Of a DNA stretch of 64,000 nucleotides, positions 46,431-57,770 are shown one piece after another. The notes beneath the pieces are model-generated. The model was not told the DNA's origin and searched no databases. It saw nothing but the letters and a program-made list of their open reading frames with translations. Positions within the stretch are counted from its first letter, which is position 1; every line of letters starts with the position of its first letter. The position numbers and the translations under genes are program-made. Origin of the DNA: Puccinia triticina (lineage: Eukaryota > Basidiomycota > Pucciniomycetes > Pucciniales > Pucciniaceae); the NCBI RefSeq assembly GCF_026914185.1, contig NC_070572.1, positions 4,154,001 to 4,218,000 of the forward strand, given 5' to 3'.

Positions 46431-48032
46431 GGTTTTGGCGTGGCACGATGTTTACTCCATACCAGCCTGGAGTGCCGGGTTGGGCACTCCAAATGGGGGC
46501 TGGTTTTGGAGTGAACAATCCTCCACTCCAAAAATCTTGGAGTGGTCCGGAGTTCACACCTTTTTTGGCGTGCATCCAGCATTTTTTTGGTGTGCCTAAA
46601 GCCAACACTGGGTAGTTACAATAATGGTAACGGCATCGTAACGGTACCGTATTGGTTTTTGGTGCGTTACCGTTGCCGTTACTGGTAACGACTCTGCGCT
46701 ACCGCTAATTTAATATTTTTATGTTATTTTTTTGGGTGCGATACGATATTTTTTTGCGTCAGAGGTTAGAATTTTATTCAATACGATATTGGGAGATGTG
46801 TTTATGAATTGTTACTGGTAACGAAATCTAGGTACAAAAGAAGGATTTGGCATTCAAGCGCCCACATTCTTCTTGGGTGCAGGAACCAGAGCTGCCAATG
46901 CTCTTCCCGCCTCCTCAAATTCACCGGTGAGAGGGACTTGCTCCCTCAACCACATCAAGCTGCTGACGCAGCGAGACATGGTTGAAGGGAGTAGGCCACC
47001 TCGCCTACTGCTGCAAACATCGGAAGCAGCCGAGAACAATCTTTCGACTGCGCATGAACTGCCTGAGCAACCGAGGTAAGCGCGGGCCATCTGAGAGAGC
47101 AATGGATAGGTGGTGCAGTTGGCCTTCCACCACCTCAAAGGAGTAGATTTGTCGTGTATTTGCTTGCTGGTGAATGACAGATCCGCTGTGAGGAATGTGT
47201 CAACTTCGTTTTTGTGCGGAGTTGAGGGCTTCTGAGCCATATAAGAGGATGCCAGGCAAGCCATGAGCCAGGACGGCTCTGCCTTGGAGTCCGGTGATTC
47301 TTCAATTACAGTGATGTCTGTTTTGGGGGCGTCCAACGTTGAGACAGAGACGCCTGATTTTTCCTTGTATTCCTTGAATCTGCAATTGAGGAGTTCAACG
47401 CACTCCTTGACCTCAGAACTGGTTGAACCAAACGCCAGTTTGAAGATATGGATCCGGTAGCACGGATGCAGAATGGTCGCCAGTTTGAGTGTCTTGCACG
47501 CCATGGCTTCGGCCAAGTACTTCTCAACGCGCGCCAGCATCAAGCAGTACATTGGATACAACATGTTGGACTCCTTTGACCGGTCTAATTTTCCGGAGAG
47601 CTGCTCCTTAAGCTCAAGATATTTGGGTATCACATGCAAGCCCGTCCCCTGATTTCCTTCCATTTGCGAGGTTAGTTTGACAAAGACCTGTTGACTTTTG
47701 TTGTGTCAGTACACCAGCAGAATTACTATGTTTAGTATTAAACCCACATACCTCAAGCTCGCGGTTCAAGTCGTCAAATTTTTTCCAATCTCAAGGAGAA
47801 AAAAGTACATCGTTGAAGATTCCAGCTTTGTTCTGCTGTTGATCTTCCTTAAGAAGTTGATCAATAACTTCTCTTGCATCAATTGCTTTGCGGCGGCTCT
47901 TGTATTTTATGTTCCATCGGATGCCATAACCGGCAATCAATGGCGCTACCTTTATGCCTAATCTCTTGGCCGTGCGATTAAACCTTCCTCGCTGAGCGGC
48001 AGATTGGGTGATTTGTTTGATCACTGTATTGA

Positions 48033-48513
48033 CAACGGTGGGCCGCTACGCTACACTACGCTACAGGGCCACTTAGCGTTAGCGTAGCGGCAAAAAGCGC
48101 CCGCCCATTTTGAGTAGCGTTAGCGCGCTGTTAGCGCCGCTACGCTGCGCTACGTTTCAGCGGCGCTAACAGCGCGCCAATTGTTTGTTAGTGTTAGCGC
48201 GCCGCTACAGTCACTACGCTACGCTACGCTACGCTGCGCTACAGCGCTTTTAGCGGAAAAAAGGCCTTTTTTTCAGCTAAAAGCACTGTGGCGCACCGTA
48301 GCGCGCGCTCTTTTGCGCCCTGCGTGTGTAGTGTTAGCGCAATTGCGCCCATCTGCGCTAACGCTACGCTAACAGATAAATTAGCTGTGCACCCCTTGCG
48401 CGTAGCGTTAGCGCAGAAAGGCGCAATTCCGCTAACGCTACGCTAAAATGTAGCGGAATTCCGCTACGCTACGCCACGCTAACGCTACGGTTAGCGTAGC
48501 TGGCCCACCGTTG
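48033..48513. mobile_element. Level 3: CGCTA-repeat MITE inside the hAT gene
   Basis: A 481-bp element with ends CAACGGTGGGCCGCTACGCT and, reversed, CAACGGTGGGCCAGCTACGC, flanked by the 7-mer GTATTGA (48026-48032 and 48514-48520). Removing it and one GTATTGA restores an uninterrupted transposase frame (MTKLNTVIKQITQ). Almost the entire body consists of GCTACGCTAACGC and TTAGCGTAGCG words in both orientations. The ends resemble those of the surrounding hAT element (CAACACTGGGT), and both have a duplication of about 7 bp, so the hAT enzyme could have mobilised it. Confidence 0.88.
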
Positions 48514-48789
48514 GTATTGAGCTTAGTCATAAGGACTTGAATCTTGCTAGTTTTCTTGTGTTTTTCTGAACCTTCTGCTGCGGTAGGTTGATTACCATCA
48601 AGGGCATCTTGAGACTTGCCAGTATCAGTATCAGACAGCTCATCATCCGCATTTCCGTAGTCGCTTTCAGAAGCACAGTCATCTACAAGGGAAGTTGTGA
48701 TGGCCGTTGGTTCTGGAGGAACTGCTAATCCAACTGCACCATTGAAATCTTCTTCATTGTCAGCCTTAGAGTCATCACAGCTGACCTAA

Positions 48790-50800
48790 AAGCTGCCTGT
48801 TCTACCTTTGTTACATATAAATTACTTTATATCCTTTTCATCTTAAGAGATAACCTTGTTTTGACTTCATATTCTGTTTCCTCACGTAATTTTAACCCTA
48901 GTTACAACTTACCAACTCTTTGTAACTATACTCCTTCCCTGAGTTATTGAGTTGTGGCGCGCATGCACAGTTGTGACGTGTCAGCGCTACCAGGCGCGCC
49001 AAACCACATGTACATATGTAAATTACATAAGCAAACTGTGAAAATTTTTGTAGTCAGGATCCCCCTTGCCTGAGGCAGATCCACAGACTTCAGCACACCA
49101 GAACCACCACCCAGATAACCCCAGGATCACCTCCAAAGAGTTTACAACACTCCCAGTATACCTACCGTCACAGGCGCCTAGGATATTGACAGTAAGTAAC
49201 CTCTTTCACTGAACCTTGTTTATCCCAGAGGTACAACTCTGTGTCTTGCTTGATCTTCTCTTTTCTGCTGGTTTTGTCTTCTTCTTGATCACAGGGCTGT
49301 CCCTTCAAACACCAGGGGAGATATTTTCCCACTCCCCAGGGAGTGCCAGAGCTGAATTTTATGTGAGTTTTGGACAGATGTGAGCCTGATGTGGATTAGT
49401 AACTCATCCCCAAAATAGTAAATTGGATGGAGAAGTTAGTGGAAAGTCAGTCACAATTGATTTGGAGGTCAACACAATGTTGTGTAGAATTCTTTTGTTT
49501 TCTATGTACAACTGTAGGAAGAAATATGATGAAATGATATTTCACCAAAGTCCGACTCATCAATTGCTCCTGTTTACTGATTTTTAAGGATAGCAAAGCA
49601 AAATTCCCATTCTCAAAAGTAATTCCTCCAAAAAAATGGGTTTCTTGTAATTCACATTATATGCCCTGATGTACAAAATCAAACTAAAAGTTGACTTGGT
49701 ATTATTGGGTTTAGATTTTTGGAATGTGGTAATGTTGCAGTCATTGAAATTGAAACCCATTTTCTTGGAAATGCGGGAATTAATTTGAATTTGGCTGATA
49801 AAAATGACAAAAAACTGTTTTAATAGGGTGAAAGTCTGAGTTAAGTCAAGGTTGGATTGTGGTGCCAATTCACTTTGGCCATATATCCTGTCCTCCTCAC
49901 AAAAATGATCTAGTGAATTTTCTATTTTTTTGCTTTTCAAAATTCACATGTGCACATGCAATTTAACCTTTTTGCACTTTTCTAATAGTCACCCTGATGT
50001 ACGCGCGTACATTGAGGTGGAAATATCACAGGATGGGCCTTTCACAGCCACATGAAAAGTAATTTTTTTGTTTGAGACACCAATTGTCCCCCTGATGTAC
50101 GCGAGTACATGAGGGGGAAAAAATCACAGGCTGGGCCTTTCACATCTCCATGGAAAGGACACACTGGTCATGGAGCCAAGAAAGGACTATATTCTGGATG
50201 ACTTCTGGATGAATTATAGATGAGTTCTGGATGATTTTTTGGCAAGTTATGGTTTATTTCAGGATGATTTCCAACTGATTTCCACGCTGACTTCCAGTCT
50301 TGTTCATACCTATTCAATATTGCTTTACCAAAGGCCTCCAGCACAGTTATGGAAAAAAGTTACGGTAAGGCACTCCCTGGGGAGTGGGAACATATCTCCC
50401 CTGGTGAAATCTACTGGCCTTTGCCTCTATCTTGATCACAGGGCTGTCCCTTCTTATCATTTGGCCTTTGCCTCAAAATCTAGGTTCAGGGCTGTCCCTC
50501 AGGTTTCCCTTTAAGAACCTTGACTATCCAGAAGGAAGCTAAAAAATTGTGGCTGGATTAAACTTATCTAATCCAGATACCCTCCTGAGAGGAAGCTGTA
50601 GCACTTCTTAGCACATATTAGCAGCACTCTTCTGAAGAGTAGCATTGCCAGTGGATGTGCATTCCCACTAGAATAACCTAGTACTTCTCTTCATCTTGAT
50701 CCTGCTCTGTTTTCTCTTTTCTATTTCTCTCTCTCTCTTATAGTTGTATTTTCTTTATCCCAAGAAATCCAACTATTGCCCCCCATTTCTTGTGTCCTGC
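48790..50800. other. 2-kb unexplained stretch within the hAT gene
   Basis: It separates two parts of the hAT coding sequence and is not similar to transposase. It contains an inverted pair (CACCAGGGGAGATATTTTCC at about 49311 and its near complement at about 50370-50408), three copies of ATCACAGGGCTGTCCCTT, and a tandem pair with CCTGATGTACGCG.GTACAT (about 49991 and 50091). It may be another inserted element or an enlarged intron; no target duplication was found. Confidence 0.45.
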
Positions 50801-53189
50801 TGTCACTATAGAGACTCAGGCTCACATTCATCCTCTTCGGAGATTCTCCCCAGAATGGGGAAGAATCCTAAGACAGACTTTTTGGTTTTTTCCGGAGGAA
50901 GAGTTTTGAGTGATAAGGAATTTAGACCGGGATTGACTATTAATGCCAGCTTGTGACAGGAGCACCGGATATGCATAGTTTCTGGATCCCACGAGTCTGC
51001 GTTTGGTGGCTCATTGGAGTAGAATAAGTTATACATCTCGTTGGCCATGGTGTTGTTGTTTGAGCCGGAGTCGGTAGTCTGTGCCAGCATCTTTTGAACC
51101 AAGTTGTTCTTGTTGAGGAGGCTTGCGATAGGGCGTGCAAGCAAATGATCAAAATGTTTCCATGGAATCATTTTTAGAGTCAAATGCCGGGCTGTGTACT
51201 CCCAATCGGAGTTGATGAAAGCCACTGAGGCACCGATGAAGGCAAATTGGTTCCCCTTCGTCGTCCATACATCATGGATTAGAGTAAACTTTGTGTCAAG
51301 GTTCTTTGATAAGAAATTTGAGTACATATCAGTAAAACAGTCACAAAAAACAAAATATATTAAGCGTACCTTGAGCTCATCAAACACAGTTTTTTTCAGC
51401 ATCAAGTAAAGCTTTTTGGATTCATCGGCCGACCACTTTTGACCAAATAGAAAAGCCTTTGGGTTTGCGTATTGAAAAGCCGCACAAAGTATTTGGTCTT
51501 CAATCCAAGACCATGGTAGCGCTTGTCGAATCTGCCATATCATAATCAGTTGGTTTAGAACCCAATTGACAAAGGTTTGCTTATTCTGAAGAAAACCACT
51601 AATGATGGTTTGCTTGGGATCACCCCCGCCATTGGCTTGGGCAAGATTGCGCTCAGCAACTGACGGGGGTAACTTTGCACCCAACTTCTTTGCCTTCTCT
51701 CAATTCACACAGCCATGACTTTTCTTCTCCGACTGAGTTGAACCGTCACGGTGTACCTTCAAGTTTCCTCTAGATGTCGCGTGCGCACAATAAATCTCTC
51801 CATACCATTTGCATTTATAATTAATCTGAGCGTTTCCTTTGTCTTCTTTCTTCCAAAAAGGTGGTTTGAAAAAATCTAGAATATCATCGTACTCCTTTTC
51901 AAGCTTTTTTTTGGCTTCCCTTGGACCGATCTCGATGGATTCATTGGTATCCTGACTGAATTCATGGGCTTCGCCGGTTGAGTTCACCTAAATACCACAC
52001 AGGTTTGTAACCTCAATAAAATATCTTATGTGATAACATGCTTCTTCTAGTCTACACGCACCTCCTGACTTGCCGAGACATTTTTGGTTACCTTCTTCGG
52101 GTTTTTCTTCTTTTTGACAATAGCAACAGTGCGGGTGTCTGTCGCGGACGAATCCTCTTCAATCACCCTTTTTTTCTTGGGCTGCCGCTTGCCTTTGGGG
52201 CCCGTCGCACGGCCAGATTCCAAAGAAGGGGCCGTCACCTCTCCAGCTGGTTTGGTTAATCTGGCCCGGGAGTCCGAGCCAGTTGGCACCATGCCTGGTT
52301 CAACAACTGCAGACGAAGCTTGATTTGAACGGCGGAGTTGAGACTGGTCGGTTGCATGTCCGCTGGCGTTTGCATCTTTTGTTGGCAGTAGTTTGAGTAT
52401 TTCGTGCCATTTTTGATTGTTTGGAATTTTAAAAGGTGGAGGAGCCGAGGGGCAACAATAAAATCCTACTATGTAGCTGAGAAATTGGACACAGGGGTGA
52501 AACATGTTATAGCGCGCTACCGCACGTCAACAGCCTCAAGGGTGAAACACGTTACAGGGCGTTACCGCCTGTTACGCGGCGTTACCGCCTGGTACGGGGC
52601 GTTTTGGTACCTAAGGGCCTGTACCATAGCCCGCGGATTCCAAGGATCTTGCCCGGGATTCACAACTTTCTGTGAAATCCGAGCGGCCCAGAATCCGGAG
52701 TACCATAGCGCTTATTTGTCAACCTCATATTCCAGGGAAAACAGACCATTTTCCTCAGTTTGGAAAAACGGCTCCCCCCTATTTTTTTGCCTCGGATTCT
52801 GCACTCCCCTCCCTCACTCCCCCTTCCCTGGTACTTGGACCATCAAATACAGAAGATTCAGAAAAGGATGGCAGTCCGAAAAATTTTTTGGGCCTCCTCC
52901 CAAAATATCTTTGAGCCTGCAGGCCGTGCATCTGAACTGGGAGCTGCAGATGTCTGGCGAATCCGCCAAACTGGGTCCAAAGCTCAAAACAGGATTTGAA
53001 ATCCAGAACAACTCATCTCCCATACGCCAATGACTCAGACTGGTCCGGCAGGGCCAACCTTTTTGTATCTCCCCAGCTTTCCCCCCATCTGCCACCGACA
53101 ATCAACCCTTCAATCCAACAATTGCCACCCTTACAACTTGAATTTCCGACGTTGCAATACCAGTAACCAATTTTAAAATTTCCATTCAG

Positions 53190-53856
53190 CATTACACTCA
53201 GTCCTTTGACCAACCAGCGCCAATCACCTTGGCCTCCAGAGCTGGCCCATTTCCTGCCGCTACTGGCACCGGTTTGGGTTCCCCAAGCGGATTAGGTCCC
53301 AGAACCAATCACCGCACCCCTGATGCGGGCCCGAATGGGTTTGGTCCCCCCAGCACTGGTATGCATTCCCCTTATGGTTTTGGCTTCACCACCCCGCTCC
53401 CCTAAGCATTTCTGTATCCATTACTTTGTAGGCTACGGCCCGCGGGGTTTTGACACCGAGCAAAACTCCGAATTTTCTAGCCAAACAGGAGGTGCGGGCT
53501 ATGATACCGGCAGCGTGGTCGGCTCTGAGAACCCTGAAGATGTAGAAGACAAACCTCTGCAGGAGCTCCCAATCCTTGGAGTCGAGCACTTGGGAAGCAT
53601 GGTGGAGTACCTAGCCCACTGTCATATAGCAATCAACGACTACCACACGCAATTACAATTAGAACACAACAAGATAACCCACTGGACATATTTTCGCCGC
53701 GCCCATCCGGATAAACTCCTACTTCTGAGATTCGCCGACGGGCCAGCACACCAGTTGTGTGACGGGCTCCCCCGTTTCATAGAAAATCTTAGAAGAAACC
53801 GGCGAGAAATTGAAAATGTCATTGATTATGCTCCATACAATCCTAATATTTTATGA
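53190..53856 (+). CDS. Second gene of element 3 (function unknown)
   Basis: Only the 3' part is modelled: exon 53190-53358 and exon 53432-53856, joined by a GT-AG intron of 73 nt. The product starts ...HYTQSFDQPAPITL, is rich in Gly/Pro/Thr, continues as GYGPRGFDTEQNSEF, an acidic stretch (GSENPEDVEDKPLQEL), and ends in a helical, charged segment (HLGSMVEYLAHCHIAINDYH ... FIENLRRNRREIENVIDYAP). The upstream part (LFVSPQLSPHLPPTINPS in the same direction) lies in the inverted duplication, but the connecting splice is not clear. I do not recognise the family. It occupies the same position as the accessory genes of elements 1 and 2, convergent to the transposase, without visible similarity to them. 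Confidence 0.6.
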
Positions 53857-53925
53857 TACCTTTTTGTAACTTTATGATTACTTTTTCTTGCTCTCATTAT
53901 ATCTCAGAAAACCATTGTCTTCTGT

Positions 53926-54002
53926 CATGGCGCCGCCATCATCATCCGTCATGGTGCCGCCATTGTCATCCGTCATGGTGCCGCCTTCGTCAGCCGTCAT
54001 AA
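53926..54002. repeat. Short tandem repeat GTCATGGTGCCGCC
   Basis: Three copies of a unit of about 30 bp (GTCATGGYGCCGCC followed by ATYRTCATCC) in the 3' flank of the accessory gene. Confidence 0.75.
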
Positions 54003-54397
54003 CTGGCGAAGGTGTGTGTGCTTGAATTGTCATATTTATGTATGGCAAGCCTTGTTAGGTGGACTTTAGCGGAATGAGCGCAGGTCCTTAACAAGTTATG
54101 AAACCAAAACTGGGACCTATCCTGACTTTGCCAGTCTCTGTAGGACGATCGTAGCTTAGTTTGTGGCTGGGTTCAAGCCCAGACAGCAGCGGCGGGGCGT
54201 CGAAAAAGAAGTCCCAAATTTATGTAAAGTGTGGAAAATCTTGCATTGCTCAAACGTTAAAAAAAGAATTCAACTGAAGAGAATGTTGTTTTGGGCAAGA
54301 CAACACGAAGAAAAAACAAGCCATTACGTCCTCTCTTGAGGGTCTTATGAAGAAACGAAAGCAAACAAGGAAGAGAAGTGAGAAGGAGGCGGATTAA

Positions 54398-54922
54398 TCA
54401 TGACGGGATGGACGGAGTGTGCGGTCCGTTTGGACAGTGGTTTGGGGCTTGCTGGTGGGTGGTTGATCGGGCGCAAGCCCGGACAGCAGCGGGGCTTTGT
54501 CGACAAAGAAGTCCCAAATAAGCTCCACCTTGTGCTCCTTCAAGGGAACCCCAGCATGCCCCTTGCCCGCGACCTGCTCCAACCCCTCGTCCTCTTCGCC
54601 CTCCTCCAGGCCCTCCTCTGCATCCCCCACCAGGCCAAGCAGCGGAAAGAGTCCAACAACGTCGGCTCGGTCCAGCGTCTGTCCCAGCGCCGCTCGCCGC
54701 ACATGGATCGATGTAAATAATCCAAGCGTGGTTGGTTGAAAATTGAGATTGCAACGTCGGAAATTCGAGTTGTAAGGGTGGCGATTGTTGGATTGAAGGG
54801 TTGATTGTTGGTGGCAGATGGGGGGAAAGCTGGGGAGATACAAAAAGGTTGGCCCTGCCGGACCAGTCTGAGTCATTGGCGTATGGGAGATGAGTTGTTC
54901 TGGATTTCAAATCCTGTTTCAA
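54398..54922 (-). pseudogene. Inverted, diverged copy of the element 3 accessory gene 5' part
   Basis: Open on the minus strand in the same frame as the upstream part of the + copy (ANDSDWSGRANLFVSPQLS), then continuing into a Gly/Arg/Ala-rich tail unlike the + copy. In another frame the tail reads LPLLGLVGDAEEGLEEGEED and VELIWDFFVDKAPLLSGL, which could be the original coding frame after a missing intron. I regard it as a broken or alternative gene copy. Confidence 0.45.
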
Positions 54923-55464
54923 GCTTTGGACCCAGTTTGGCGGATTCGCCAGACATCTGCAGCTCCCAGTTCAGATGCACGGCCTGCAGGCTCAAAAATA
55001 TTTTGGGAGGAGGCCCAAAAAATTTTTCGGACTGCCATCCTTTTCTGAATCTGCTGTACATTGTATGTATAGTGCATCAAGCCCGTCTGGGCACATGCAC
55101 AAGTTCGGGGGTGAAAAGCCCAAGCCCGCTTGGCCAAGCCCAAAGCGCGCGTGGCACACCCGAAACCCCCGCTTGGCACATGGCCAAGTTGGCGGGGTTC
55201 GGCACAAAGCCCCGCTTGGCCGAGGCCAAACGAGGGTGCCACGCACACTAAAGCTCACCATTCCATGGTGAAGGGGTCATCGCACCCCTTCCTCACTGTC
55301 ATCACTTTCCAGATTTGCATGTTAGGGTTATTCATTGCTAGCTATATCACATAGATGTATATTACTACTATTTAGATACATTTTTTATCTTTATTTTTAT
55401 TTTTATTTATTTATCGATGTGTAATACATAATAATAATAGTAATAAGCATTAGAATACCTAATT

Positions 55465-56720
55465 TTAGGAAGGGGCAGCCAAGATGGGCCCAGTGATTTC
55501 CTGGTATTCAGAACATGGGCGGTAAAGACGCCGACAATGAGAAAAAAAATGGGTTGACTTTTCCGGGGTAATTGCTTCGTTGATTGCGTTCTTGATCTCG
55601 GTAACTAAAGCTGTTCGATTGGGCGGCTCTTTTGATCGGACATAGGTTTTAATCGAGTGAAAGCTGTACTCGATTGGATTGAGGAACGGGGAGTATTTCG
55701 GAAGGAATTCGATCTGAATCGATTTCGAGGTGCTGAGCGATTGTCGGACCTCGTCAAAGCGCTCGCCTCGGTGGATCGGAGCATTATCGATGATGATTAT
55801 AGAATCGGGAGGAAGCCTAGCACCAAGGCTCCCAAGGAAGAGGCAGAACTGATCCGCGCCTACCCCCTTAGCCTTGGTGTTGTCCGCGTTGAGGAGTTCG
55901 TGATAGACGAAACCCTCCTCCGACAGGGCACCTATCAAGGTCACCTGCTTCGCCTTGGGTACAAGACTCAAGACAGCAGGTTGGCCTTGATTCAACGCAA
56001 AAGTCAGCAAGAAACCAAAAAAGAAAGGAAGAGAAAACACCTACCGGAGGGAGCATATCCGTGAGATCGACCCGAGTGAAGATCGAATCCAGCCTCATCG
56101 ACGTACACGACCTTCCGCCCAAGATCAAGCCCACGGCGATTCACAAAATTAGCCCGTTGCTGAGTAAGGTAGGGCTGATTCCACGACGCCGGTATGTTGG
56201 TAGCCTGTTTCCATGATATGTCCATATCATGGATCAGGTTGCTGATTGCCTGAGTCGATATTTTGACGTCGAACTCGTCCTTGAGGAACTTAGCAAGCTC
56301 TGGAAGTGTAGTCGAGGATCGCTGATCAAGCTGCATGAGGATCTCAGTCTTCATCTTGTTGGTGAACTTGCTGGGGCGTTTTTTTTGCGTCTTGACAAGG
56401 TTTGGATCTTCAGCTTTGATACGCTGAATTTGACGTCGCGATACTTTGAAGGTTTTCTCAGCATCAACCACCTTCATACTGCTTCCAATAACATTCTCGC
56501 GTATGAGTTCGCGGACCTCGGGTTTAATCATTGCATTCGGTTTTCGTTCTTTATGGGCAAGTCGATCGTTTTCGTAGGTTCGTTTATCATCGATCTTGGC
56601 TTTGGCCTTTTTGATTACTTCCTGTTGAGAAATCTTCTTGTTCACATCCCGCAGATCCTCGACGAGCGCCTTGGCCTTTTCTTGATTTGCCTTGAGCTCC
56701 AGTTCCTCGGAGGTGGACAT
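55465..56720 (-). CDS. IS630/Tc1-type DDE transposase (element 3), intact
   Basis: Exons 56720-56045 and 55985-55465 joined by a 59-nt intron (398 residues). N-terminal half: a Lys/Glu-rich segment, then a helix-turn-helix (AEKTFKVSRRQIQRIKAEDP, then LPELAKFLKDEFDVKIS). The DDE core has VVYVDEAGF with LHSGRSHGYAPSGQPA across the intron, IIIIDNAPIHRGE and FLNPIEYSFHSIK; 38 residues separate the second Asp and the Glu. Spliced in this way the motif YAPSGQPAVLS matches the family well. No stop or missing catalytic residue. It should act on the 16-bp ends of this element and perhaps on the MITE at 13965-14174, which has the same ends. Confidence 0.9.
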
Positions 56721-57089
56721 CTACAAAAAAGTGGTCAACAAGAAAAAAACCCTCAATCAGAAAAATGGACTCAGCAGTCACTAAGTAGTAGAAATTTACT
56801 CACCTGGAAAGATTTTTTGTTCTTGTGTTGTTGTTGAGTGGGTGTGGTGGGTGGTTGAGGTGTAGTTGCCGGCACGGCTGCCGGTGATCTCATCGGCCCA
56901 GAGCTTGGGGCCGGCCAGGCAAGACTTGGGCATGTGCCAAGATCCGCGGCCCGCCCAACCTCCCCGATCAAGCCCCCTGGGCACCCCCCAAACCCCCGGT
57001 GGCGCTCGGCCGCGCGGGACTGGGGCATGTGCCCAGACGCGCTTGATGTACTATACATACATATGTATATACACATAAGACCATCCACC

Positions 57090-57770
57090 AGATTCTTGAT
57101 GGCCGGTTTGTTCCGGTCATCCAGAAGAGTCATCACCTGTCATCACTCCTCTTGATGGCTGGCTCGTTCCGGTCATCGAGAGATGTCCATCATCCCCTCG
57201 ATGACCGGAACGGAGCGGTCATTGGGAGAACTAATCACTCCCCTCAATGGCCGGTTTGTTCCGGACATCAAGGGGAAGATGTATTGCTTTTGATTCCCAG
57301 AACGAGCCGACCATTGAGAAGAGTAATCACTCCCCTCAATGGCCGGTTCGTTCCGGTCATCGAGAAGAGTAATCACTCCCCTCAATGGCCGGCTCGTTCC
57401 GGTCATCGAGAAGAGGAATCACTCCCCTTGATGGCCGGCTTGTTCCGGTCATCAAAGGCATTTCGATGACCGGAACGGAGCGGACATTGAGAGTTCCGGT
57501 CATCGAGACAAGTAATCAGTCCCCTTGATGGCCGGAATGAACCGGCCATCGAGCCGAGCGAGTCATCGAGGGGAGCGAGTCATCGAGGGGAGCGAGTCAT
57601 CGAGGGGAGCGAGTCATCGAGGGGAGCGAGTCATTGAGAGGAGTACATTATCCCCTCGATGACCAGTTCGTTCCGGACATCGAGAGGAGTACATCATCCC
57701 CTCGATGACCGGAACGGAACGGAATTGGAGAGGAGTAATCACTCTCTTTGATGACCGGGGAGTGACTTCC
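57090..57770. repeat. Palindromic minisatellite array A5
   Basis: Units with CCCCTCAATGGCCGGTTCGT and TCCGGTCATCGAGAAGAGTA in alternation, plus a run of five GAGCGAGTCATCGAGGG-type direct repeats at about 57555-57640. Spacers here are TTCGTT or AACGGAG. It lies between the transposase start and the right end of element 3, the same relative place as array A2 in element 1. Confidence 0.83.

Larger units (their letters stand above)
46854..52505 (-). pseudogene. hAT transposase gene, with stops and insertions
   Basis: Exons in order: 52505-52062, 51987-51370, 51303 to about 50806, about 48785-47752 (interrupted by the MITE), and 47687-46854. A BED-type finger region (KWYGEIYCAHATSRGNLKVH) seems to have lost one Cys. 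The RNase-H core has DVWTTKGNQFAFIGASVAF, TTDSGSNNNTMANEM and CSCHKLALIVN; the C-terminal dimerisation part has LRWWKANCTTYPLL and CAVERLFSAASDV. TGA codons at 51700-51702 and 47791-47793 disrupt the frame; both are preceded by T and fit CGA to TGA. So it is inactive, although the domains are otherwise well preserved. The start ATG is tentative. Confidence 0.85.
52845..55062. repeat. Inverted duplication of about 320 bp inside element 3
   Basis: 52845-53162 is repeated in inverse orientation at about 54741-55062 with few differences (for example GGCAGTCCGAAAAATTTTTT and AACTCATCTCCCATACGCCA in both). It includes the 5' coding part of the accessory gene. Fainter similarity goes further: GAAGTCCCAAAT(T/A) with AGCCC.GACAGCAGCGG at about 54170-54220 and 54470-54520. 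Confidence 0.8.

Noticed and set aside
52404..53033. Plus-strand frame of 209 codons across the element 3 left end
   Set aside because: It crosses the junction of the hAT element and element 3, so it cannot be an ancestral gene.
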